A stretch of 28,977 nucleotides of DNA from Pelargonium nanum (taxonomy: Eukaryota > Streptophyta > Magnoliopsida > Geraniales > Geraniaceae), in contig JAYMTF010000866.1 of the NCBI GenBank assembly GCA_036897485.1, positions 1 through 28,977 of the forward strand. Direction: 5' to 3'. Below the pieces are notes generated by a model. It was not told where the DNA came from and did no database searches. It was given only the letters and a program-made list of their open reading frames with translations. Every line of letters begins with the position of its first letter. Positions within the stretch are counted from its first letter, which is position 1. Position numbers and translations under genes: made by a program. Below, piece after piece: positions 11,768 to 21,241 of the stretch.

Positions 11768-11815
11768 CCACGTGGTACCTCTAGCCTCATCACCCGCTCA
11801 ACGTTCGCCACGTGG
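11768..11815. promoter_or_regulatory. Two palindromic G-boxes 40 bases apart
   Basis: CCACGTGG occurs at 11768-11775 and again at 11808-11815; the second is part of the 10-base palindrome GCCACGTGGC. CACGTG is the core site for plant bZIP (ABF/GBF/HY5) and bHLH (PIF/MYC) factors. The centre-to-centre distance of 40 bases is close to four helical turns, so both sites would face the same side. They lie about 950 bases from the ARGLU1-like ATG and 1.4 kb from the SWIB/Plus-3 ATG; which gene they serve, if any, is inference. Confidence 0.45.
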
Positions 11816-12716
11816 CTTCCTCTTCGGCTTGTCTAACCATCGTGTGCCACAGCAACTAATTCTTGTAAGGTAATGTGATCCCTTTAAACACATTTGTAAT
11901 GTTGTTGAGGTCCAACTCAACGTCCTCAAGAGTCGACTCAAATAACACGGGCGGTGTCGACCATTCAAGTCCTACTCGAGACCACATCAAAATATTATTA
12001 TATAGGACTCTTGCCGTACATGACCTCCTATTAAGTCACAACTATCCGCAAGGGGTCTCATGCCACTCATAGACATCGATCGCCTCATGAACATTCCGGG
12101 ACCCCTCCTATGCCCCTCAAATCTTCTCAGGAGACCTCTTCTAAGCCTCCAATCTATCTTATATGCGTCAGATTCATACGCCTCATAACCCAACCCCTTG
12201 CACTCCAAAAGCTCTAGGGTTTCACATGCTACAACTCAAGTCATACCTTGAGATGTTGGATCACCTAGATTTTCAAGTTGCCGACACGTTTAGCCACCAA
12301 AAAAATTTGAGACACAATAAACCCAATTTATAACCTCTCAAACCTTGGTCCTAAACCTATGGGTTATGGGTAAATTAATATGCCTAAAGATATTGGACTT
12401 GACCTCATAGCATTCAAGTTATGTTGGGTCAAGCAGTTGATGTGCTTTGATTTCCTTTGAGATCTCATGTTCGAGCCTCCTTGCCAACGATATGGGGTGA
12501 GATTTATGGATTTAAGGAGAGAACTAACAACTAACTCGGGTGACCCTTTCACTAAGGGGTGAGAAACATTGGCCTTTGTAGACCTGTTGTCCTGTCGCTT
12601 ATAAAAAAAAGGTTCAAGATCATGTGAAAGCTCAATGCAAAAACATCCCAAGTGTAAAAGCTCATATACAAGACTCGTACAACAAGAAGACTTCCACAAC
12701 CACACGTATTGATGGG

Positions 12717-12812
12717 CCAGACATTAATGGGCCGCCCATACAAACCAAAACATGATTACTATTTTAGAGTTGAGAGCCAGACATTGATGGGCCGCCCATG
12801 CAAAACCAAAAC
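12717..12812. repeat. Short duplicated block, about 35 bp twice
   Basis: Copies at 12717-12751 and 12777-12812 share CCAGACATT-ATGGGCCGCCCAT-CAAA-CCAAAAC with two substitutions and one extra A. Each carries the palindrome-like ATGGGCCGCCCAT; GGGCC is also the core of TCP-type (site II) promoter elements. It lies about 360-450 bases upstream of the SWIB/Plus-3 start codon. Confidence 0.75.
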
Positions 12813-13171
12813 TTTACGTGCGCACACACAGGATTTGACTTTGATATGACTCTACACCTTAAATTACCAATCTAACACCCCTCCCTCCACAACTCAGTGC
12901 GTTCCCATAGGGGCAATATCGTAATCACCCATGGCACCTAAACACAACTCCTAATCATAATTAAGAAATCTTATTCTCTTATAATTACGATTTCTGGGAA
13001 TTAAATTATTTACCTCTTTTTTCACTGTGTCGTCTTCTTTAAGCTTTTTGCAGTGACAGAGTCCACTTGTTCTTCTGGGCAAGTACGGACACAATGTGAA
13101 GTAATTTTTCTTGTGTTTTGCTCTGTTTTGCGGATTGAACTAATTGTTTTTGTTTTTCTCTGCTAATTTTG

Positions 13172-16100
13172 ATGAACAGAGAGAGAGAGTTGGAGAAGAT
13201 GGGTACAGTAGAGAAGAAGAAGAAGAAGAAGAAGAAGGGTAAAAGTGAGAAAAAAGATTTGGAATCAGAGGATTGGTGTTTTGTTTGCAAAGATGGTGGA
13301 GATCTAATCCTTTGTGAACACAGGTGATTCTATGAGTCCTTCCAATTTTTGTGTAATTTTTTTTGTGATTTTAAAGCTTTTACTTTTGTGTTTGTTTATG
13401 GTGTGCATGTTCATGAACTGGACTGTCCTCTACTACATTACTTGTATTTATGTATGTATAGCTCACACTTTTGTTTTAGAATCAGAATTTTGATCAAAAC
13501 CCAATGTGCCCAAATTTAGATGCCTAATGAAGGATGTATCAGTTTGCTTTGTGTCTTGGCTGATTCTTATATGCCTCTCTGGCTTAATAGGATTGGCTGG
13601 TAGTATTGAATAAAGTATCATGAAGTCACAATGATTAATGGATGATAGGAACACGAGTGAACTCGAGGCGAAGTTAGCTTACAATTTAGTGTGCCTAAAT
13701 GCTCTACTAAGTTTCAATTAATGTTTTCTTTTAAAGCTGTTTTGTCGTTTTTTCACACTGAAATAAGTAATAACTTCTATTTATAAAGATCCTCATAATT
13801 TAAGCATGTTTGTTCACACTAGAATGGGGTGTTCAAAGCTACGCAATTACAACTGTTAGTGTTTCTCTACACCATGAATTTAGATATTAGATGGTAATAC
13901 AAAGATAGTTTAAATGTTTGCTTTTAAGTCCTTCGCCCCTTATTACATAAATGCTCTACGTGCATTCCTCTCTTGGACATTATTTGGAGTGAATCTTGTG
14001 AAATAGGTAACAATCATTGCTATCTCTTCAAGTGTCCAACAAGTAGATTATGCAAACTACATGCCACATTCTTCTTTGTTTTTTTTTTTTCCTTCCTGTT
14101 TTGGCTCCGAACTACATTTCAGAGTGCTTAATACATAAGTTGCTTATAACAGTTAAACATATGGGCAGTTATTTTTAATATGTTGGTGTTCTAGCTAGTT
14201 GAAGTATTGGCTTTTGATATTCTGAAGCATACTTGATGAACTGCAAAAGAAATTCCTTAATAGGTATTGGCATCTATCAACTTTTGTTTTGTTGGTGCTA
14301 GTATGTTCTTCGTTTATCAGTTTTTGTTTTGTTGTCCAACGTATATGCAAGTTTAATCATTTTCGCGTGTTATGATTTTCTTATCAGTCGGGGCATTAGG
14401 GCATGCTAACTTTTTGTCATTATTTTCTAATAATGATGACCACTAAGGTTTCTGTTTTTCTTAGTTAACTAAATTCTAACAAATGCAATTATGAGGACAT
14501 TGGTACCCTTATCACAGAACCCAATTTTTTACTGAAGTCGTTTTTTCAAGCCTTTGCTGATGGTTTTCAATTCCTATCTGTCAATTTCCCTTTACTGAAT
14601 TCTAACTGTATTCTCTGTTTTCTGATGTTCAAACCCAACCTATACATATAGTTTTTTGTATTTTTCTCTTTAATTATCAACTTCTAGAGAGAGAAAACGG
14701 TTTTCTTTAAAGGTTCTTTATTAGCTTTTTTTGTTCGAGGAAGCAAATTGGCCTTTGACTAGGATATATGCCATTAATGCATTATAGTGACTTTGAACAA
14801 TGGTGTTCTCCTTATTAGCAATAATCTTCTGTTGTCGATAAGTTATTAGCTGTAAAGAGTGAAGGGCTACAAGATTTGGCTTAAATGTCTACATTAATGG
14901 TTAACATCTTCTGTTACAGGGATTGTTTAAAGGTTTACCACACTGACTGTGTGGATTGGGATGATTCTCTTCCGGCAACTAAAAAACGCTACACTTGCGG
15001 TAAGTTTCTCACAGTTAGTTCCAAATTCTATCAATTCTATTGAAATGGATACAGTTCATTTTTGCGTGTATGTGTTTTGACAAATAGAGAAATTAATATA
15101 CATGGTAGAGAGTGGGTTTTCTTGTTCTTATGAATTTTTTCTTACTGGGTCATTGAGAGAGAGAGAGAGAGAGAGCGAGAGAGGGTCGACCGTAGAGGTT
15201 GGTGAAGTCATCATTTTGCAGTCCCTAAATTCTTGTGTTATATAATTAATCATTTTATTTGGCTCAACGTACATGCTTTCATATATCAGCTTTAAGAGTG
15301 ATACATTTTACATTTCAGAACGACACACTTGCATGGAGTGCAGTAAAGCCTCAAAGTTGTATTGCCTATTATGCCCAATGGGTTTATGCCAGAGTTGCTG
15401 TAGGGGTGCTCAGTTTGCACCCGTTAAAGGAAAAAGTGGATTTTGCAGTTCATGTTTGGATTCTGTTTTACGTTGTGAAGAGAACGCAGAATATGACTCG
15501 GATGGGGTATGTGTTCCTGGCTCACTACATTGTTGTTATTAGCCTAGGTAATTCACATCAATGATCTGTTTCTCGAACATTTGGAAAGTATAAATGTATT
15601 CAATGTAATACTGAAAACAATTGCTCGTAGGGTTAATTGTAGCAATGAAGAATTTTGTTCATCTGCTTTTCTGAAAGGAAATAAAACAAGTTATAAATGA
15701 CAGCAAAATGGCAAGTACATAAGGGTTACGAAAGTCTAGTAGTTATAAGAAATGCATTGAAAGGTTACACTACCTACATTGTCCAGTTTAAAACGGTATT
15801 GATTGTGCTACTTTTGGTGAGTTCTGGAGTTGTCATTTTTTGTCAGTTTCCTAGAGAGCTTACAAATTACTACAAGTTACTCACAATTTTAATGTAGATT
15901 TTCTGGGCCAAATTTGGACCTTAGAAAGGATATAGACTGTCCCGTGGCAATTTTCTTGTTTGGGTATATTTCGTGGAGAACTTAAATTTTTTTATATTTT
16001 GAAATATGCCCAAATAGACGTTTTCTGTTAAATTACTTTCCTTAAACACTCTGCAAATAGAAAACATGTTTCTTTCCCCCTATTCTAGTTAAATATATAA

Positions 16101-19100
16101 CGGCTTAGAAGAATCCTGTACTTACCCGAGTTAGGCACTTCTTTCTACGCGTGTGTGTGTGTCTGTATATATATTTATCTTTGTATACAGATGAAAAAAA
16201 TTAAAAATATCGACACAGATAAACAAATGGTGAGTTCATTATCTTCCTTTTTCTTCACTACTCTCTGTTAATTTTTCAATAATCTTCTACTTAACTGTTT
16301 GTTAAAAATTTATGAATCAAAATATAGCTATTATGCATAGTTCTTTGATTTAATTAAATTTCTACAGAGATGTGTAATTTTCGAATTGTGGGTATGCACT
16401 GAATTTTGGTTTATAATTCTATGGAGAAGACTCTTCTTTTGACTTGAAGTCAACTAAAAGATAAACTTAGATACGATTTCTGTGAATGCTAGTCCTTTTA
16501 GTTTTCTTCTTTTCAAAGTTTGTAGGAAATTTTCAGTGCCTTATCCAATTAGTCTCAATACCTTTTTCATAATGACATTGATATGAGAGCAAAAAGGGGA
16601 GTAGTTTTTATCGCCAATGATGGTGAGGGTTCACGCAATTCAAATTACAATGCAAAATCATCTCAGTATTGCATAATGCTTATTACCCTTTACATTAGCA
16701 GACGTAAAATGAAATCACAGTTCTTAATCTTTTTCTTCAAACTTGGGGGTCTTGATGATTGTTCAGATTTTATTGAATAAGAACAGTATGAAGTTCTTTC
16801 AATTACACATAATAAGAAAGAGCATAGAATGGATTTTTGGGTTTTGATTAGGGGTAATAAATTCCCTCTCGCTCTTTTTTGTTCTTAACAATTTCCCATT
16901 TTGTCATTTTCTTGATTTATTATCATTGTTTTGGGTACATGTATTTATCTTGACGTTCACCTGTTACATTGATGCATATTTTCTTTGGGCTATATGGTTG
17001 TTAACTTGCAGGAGAAGTTAGACTACAATGATCGAAATAGAGATGAATGTCTATTCAAGGAATATTGGCATATCATAAAGAATGACGAAAACTTGACATT
17101 AGAAGACGTTTATTCTGCTGATGTTCGATTAAAGAAGGGAGAGAACTACAAGTATGGCTCCTACTCAGTCAGAAATGGCAAGGGTGATGAAGAAGTTGGA
17201 TTGTTAATATCTGATTCGGACTCTGATTCTGGTTCTGGTTACGTTGACAAAGAGCGCAATCCAATGGGAAAAAAAAGAACGGGTTCCAAGAAGTTTTTTG
17301 GATGGGGATCAAAACCTTTGATTGAGTTTCTCACATCAATTGGTAAAGATACAACCAATCCGTTGTCACAGTATGATGTGGAATCTATAATTTCTGAATA
17401 CATTAAAGAGAAAGGCCTATTCCATCCAGAGAAAAAGAGGAAAGTTCTTTGTGATGAAAAGCTGTATTTTATTTTCAGAAAGAAAGTGGTTACTAAGAAT
17501 AGGATATATAACTTGCTGGAAGCTCATTTTGCTGAAAATTATTTGTACTTATCTGAGGAAGGTGAAGATCTGTCCGAAAAGGAAGGTCATTCCTGTCACA
17601 GAAATGAAAAAAATAGCGCGGAGTCACGGAACAGAAATGAAAAAAATAGCGCAGAGTCACGGAAGAAACAGAAGATCTCGAGCTCAGATGGGGAATCACA
17701 GGAAAAAGATGTGGATGTTGAAGTTCAAAAGAGCTGTTTTGCTTCAATAGTTGTTGAAAATATTAGGCTTATTTACCTAAGGAAGAGTTTGGTAGAGGAG
17801 CTATGGAAGGAGCCTGAAACTTTTGAGAGCAAGGTAGTTGGAAGTTTTGTTAAAGTCAATACATACCCTAGAGACTACATGCAGAGAAGTCCATACCAGC
17901 TCTTGCAAGTTACCGGTAATTGCAACTAGTCAATATGATCTATTGTTATTTTTTTAGCTGATTATATGATTGAAATCTTGTTGTTTTCTAGTCCATGTAA
18001 ATAGGATTCTGTTAGAAGAAAATGCATCGGTTTTTTTTCTAATTCTTGAGGATTATAACTAATTTTTATAATCTTACAATCCTAACTCTACCTTACAATG
18101 AACATATGACATGATCTTCTTTAAACTAGTTGGTGCTCTTTCAACATATGTTGCTTCCTCAATATGGTGATTATTACTGTCTCATAACTTTGAATTCTTG
18201 CAGGAATAAAGATAGTATCGACGACAGGTGAAATCAACAGTGACGTACTCCTGCAGCTTTCCAGTATTCCCAATGAGCTTCCCATTTCAACATTGTCTGA
18301 TAATGGCTGCACTGAGGTAACCTACTTGATTAAAGGTTCTTTTCTTACAGCATGCCAAATTGACAAAACGAATTGCCAAGTGAATTCAAAATTAAGTGTG
18401 AATCTGTGATGTCTTGTTTGGTAACTTTCTTATTACTAGATCTGGTTGGAGTTTAGAAAAAGGGAAGACTAGTTTATGATAATAGCCAGTGTTAGCTTTT
18501 CCCTTGGTATTGTTGGTCTCTAGTAAATTCCATTACGGTCTGCAGTAGAATGGCATTAATTATAATCCATGTTGATGCCTTCTCATGCTCAAAGTAGACT
18601 GGGTTGGCTTTTATTTTGTTGTTTTGATGTTTATTCTCGTAACTTCAAGTCTCGATGGAGCTTTAGGATCTCAGATGAAGTCATGTAGACTTACATCACC
18701 AGGTGAGGATTATATCATAACTTTTTTTAAAAAGACCCTCGTGACATTTTTAGTCCATTATCTGGTTTTGCTCAAGGATATGCTTTATGTGACAAAAAGA
18801 ATATACAACACATTGGTGGGAGTACCTAACCTGCTTTATGTGACTTGCATCTCCGAACACCTTCCCGACTGAAGCCCCTTCCTATACCCAAGTTAGATAT
18901 CGGTATACTAATCAAGAGTCTATTATAGTATATCGTGCCTATTTATAGTGAGAGATCCCGTGCTATCTTATAAAACATACATATTATTTCGTCGTGCGGC
19001 TCATGCTTGCACTCTGTCCGTGGGCCTGGTTTTGGGGCCCATTGCCCCCAGTTGTCAACTACACCACCTCCGTCATGTTTTATCAAGGTGATCCTACCGA

Positions 19101-20624
19101 CTATCCGCGTATCCCTTGTCTTGTCGCTTCCATACAGCTTCAACCCTGTATTTGTCCTGACCTGGTGGGCCACTCGGTCCAAATACCCAACGTGGTCTCA
19201 TGATGGAGGTTGGTCCACCCAACACTTTGATTCTTACCCATAGTTACAAATTCTGTGAGGGTTATTGGATAGCTGATTATGCTTTATTGTTTCAAGATAT
19301 GTGCCTTTTGATAGATAATTATGTACTATTGATTACTTAATCATTGAACTCTGTGCAGGATGACTGCAAGGATTTGCAAGAAAAGATCAAAAATGGCATT
19401 TTTCAAAAGCTTACTATTGTAAGTTCTCTCATACACAGGCGGACGAGCCTTCCTAAATAGTTTAAGTTAAGCTGAAAAGTGTCCTATGTGCACTTATTGT
19501 CCACTAATCTATGTGCACCTAACTGATCTCAAAGGATGTATGAATTTTCTTTGCATCACAAACTGGTTCACTAATATGTTCAGACAAGCTAGTGTTTCTA
19601 ATATATAATCAATCGTTTTGTTTAACAGGTGGAGGTTGAAGAGAAGGCCAAAGTTCTGCATGAATTGATAATGAAGGACGTATGTATTACTTACTCTTTC
19701 TCGGAAATAAAATCTAGTCACACACACAAGATAGTTAAAATAATCCAGACCCCTTATTTTTCAAACATGTCTTCACGTAGGAAAAACAAAATTAAAGAAA
19801 TTTTGAGATGCTGTATAAAATTATCACAGTAATGGTTATGGTGATATATTTGTTTACTGTGTGCCTGTTTTCTGTAACTATGTCTTCTACAACTTGACTT
19901 ATTCTATTTACTTATCATCTACTAGTGGATTCCGAGAGAGTTGGTCAGATTACAACACCGCATCGATTTCATGAACGAGAAGGGACGAAGAAGAGAATAT
20001 CCTTTTCTACTGTAACCTATGTAAGATAGTGTTGTTACTTATTTGCCACAAGTTAGCACTCACTAAACACAAAACCTATGTTTTAACACTTATGCTATGT
20101 CCGGAAAATGGAAAAGTATGTAGGAAGGGAAAGAAAAGTTGGAGGTAGAAAGTAATTAGAAAAGCAACGTCTTATAAACAACGTAAAACGAGCTACTAAT
20201 ATGAAAGTAAACATTTTAGTACATTTGTGTATCTTAACACATAAAAGTTTGCTGGGTATTTCCATGGCTATTTCCTTAACTTGCTTGATGGTGATGCACA
20301 TTATACGAGCTCTTAGCGAAGAGAGCACTGCTTAGGCAACCAGATGAACAGAAGCGATTATTACGCCAAGTTCCAAAAGTCATCGCAGAGGAAATACGTG
20401 TCAAACCTGCTAGTTTGGATTCTGATGTGGAACTCATCGCAGAGGAAATGCACGATAAACCTGCCAGTTTGGATTCTGTTCCAGAAGTCGTCGCAGAGGA
20501 AATGCATGTCAAAACTGCTAGTTTGGATACTGCTGATGGTTTCCCGGGAATGCTTGTCAATCCCGCTAGTTTGGATACTACTGATGGTTTCCCGAGATCA
20601 ATCCCTCCCGAGACACTAATGTAG
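13172..20624 (+). CDS. PHD-like / SWIB / Plus-3 domain protein
   Basis: Ten exons: 13172-13323, 14920-14999, 15319-15506, 16191-16229, 17012-17915, 18204-18316, 19359-19418, 19629-19679, 19926-19996, 20300-20624, giving 660 aa. A second in-frame ATG at 13199 gives a protein nine residues shorter. After a run of eight Lys come Cys/His-rich zinc-finger sequences (residues about 36-135, starting [16 protein letters not shown]), a SWIB/MDM2 domain (about 245-330, [15 protein letters not shown]...), and a Plus-3 domain (about 394-580, ending [20 protein letters not shown]). Arabidopsis relatives are the At5g08430/At5g63700 group and the larger NERD protein, linked to chromatin, transcription elongation or RNA-directed silencing. 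SWIB suggests protein contacts and Plus-3 nucleic-acid binding; a nuclear location is inferred. The last intron is U12-type AT-AC. The C-terminus is an 18-residue repeat array. No GYF domain follows, unlike At5g08430 and NERD. Exons 4, 7 and 8 are only 39, 60 and 51 nt. Confidence 0.9.
17598..17663 (+). repeat. 33-bp in-frame tandem duplication in exon 5
   Basis: Two adjacent 33-base units (17598-17630 and 17631-17663) differ at one base (GCGCGGAG versus GCGCAGAG). They encode the repeated peptide [22 protein letters not shown] in the acidic, charged linker between the SWIB and Plus-3 domains. High identity points to a recent duplication. Confidence 0.95.
18850..19230. other. GC-richer block of unknown origin in intron 6
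   Basis: Within the 1,042-base sixth intron (18317-19358) this block is clearly less AT-rich than its surroundings and reads like a fragment of an inserted element: GCCTATTTATAGTGAGAG near 18937 resembles an LTR-type TATA region. It is preceded by a 13-base direct repeat TGCTTTATGTGAC at 18781-18793 and 18832-18844. No coding domain or borders were found. Confidence 0.3.
19997..20299 (+). other. U12-type (minor spliceosome) AT-AC intron
   Basis: The donor at 19997 reads ATATCCTTTTC, matching the U12 AT-type consensus ATATCCTTT throughout. The branch site TTCCTTAAC at 20272-20280 is the perfect U12 consensus, and the acceptor is AC at 20298-20299, about 20 bases past the branch adenosine. The intron is 303 bases and phase 2. 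Joining GA|A gives [18 protein letters not shown], which matches the conserved Plus-3 family sequence (EKGWRREL-YLEKRELL type). No GT-AG alternative works: the nearby GT donors at 20010 and 20021 lie next to or beyond an in-frame TAA and do not join in frame. Confidence 0.92.
20365..20600 (+). repeat. 54-bp tandem repeats encoding the C-terminus
   Basis: TCGCAGAGGAAAT recurs at 20383, 20437 and 20491, an exact 54-base (18-residue) period. The units encode [31 protein letters not shown] and [15 protein letters not shown]. Two further shorter units keep only PASLDT plus TDGFP (period 48 bases, near 20518 and 20566). The first unit lies in the family-conserved VPKVIAEE segment, so the array seems to have grown from it. 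The gene stops 24 bases after the array. Confidence 0.9.
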
Positions 20625-21241
20625 TCGCAGCAATTCAACAGATGCAGCAGAATGTGAGAAATGATATTTGGTTAAATTATAAGGGATATGCAACCATGCT
20701 TGTATAGCTTCTTGTTTTAGTTTTCCAAGTAAAAAAGATTTGGTACTTTTGAATTGAACCCTACCCTTGTGTTGTATTTTGTGGACACTTCATGTTGGCA
20801 TTGTCAAATCTATATGTTTCCTTAATTATGTATTCAGCTTTTCGTTTTCTCATGGAAAGAGTTCCATAGATGCTCGTAAGAGACGATAAAAGGAGATGAA
20901 GACGTTAACACGAGGTAAATCGCTTCTCAACCCAAAACTTGATATATAAGAAAAATGATGTTCTCTGTACAACACACTTCTATAAATCTATGTTCTCATT
21001 ACCCTGAAAGTATCGGTATAGCACTTGTTCAGTTCCCGCCTTTGTGAAAGCCCGTTTTGTGGTACCTTCTTGCATAGCTATGATGTAGAGACAGAAGAAG
21101 CTTCAACGAAATCCGAAGCTATGGCGGACGCAACCACTGGCTTAGAAGCCATTTGTACATTACGTATTAATATACATGAGATGTGCCTCTAATTCCGACT
21201 TTATCTACTCCAAGGGAAGATGATACCTATTATCATGTAAA
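20625..21241. other. Convergent 3' intergenic region
   Basis: This 617-base gap lies between the stop codons of the plus-strand SWIB/Plus-3 gene and the minus-strand PSI1-like gene and must contain both 3' UTRs. No GYF-domain exon or other coding sequence was found, which supports ending the SWIB/Plus-3 protein at 20624. No canonical plus-strand AATAAA poly(A) signal stands out. Confidence 0.5.

Larger units (their letters stand above)
10815..13171. other. Divergent intergenic region, ARGLU1-like and SWIB/Plus-3 genes
   Basis: This 2.36-kb stretch separates two genes transcribed away from each other and must hold both promoters and 5' UTRs. No coding sequence is supported; the open frames are short and lack family features. 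An in-frame stop at 13136-13138 limits the start of the plus-strand gene. Notable contents are the paired G-boxes (11768-11815) and a short duplicated block at 12717-12812. The segment 11750-12400 is richer in GC and may be an old insertion, but I see no borders. Confidence 0.5.

Noticed and set aside
15259..15564. Stand-alone plus-strand 101-codon frame
   Set aside because: It is another frame of exon 3 of the SWIB/Plus-3 gene, whose Cys-rich zinc-finger reading continues across both splice borders.
20010..20311. GT-AG intron between GT at 20010 and AG at 20310-20311
   Set aside because: It joins out of frame and meets a stop at once, and it lacks the conserved LYE residues that the AT-AC junction restores.
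20276..20638. Minus-strand 120-codon repetitive frame
   Set aside because: It is the reverse complement of the 54-bp repeats that encode the SWIB/Plus-3 C-terminus; the repeats keep both strands open.
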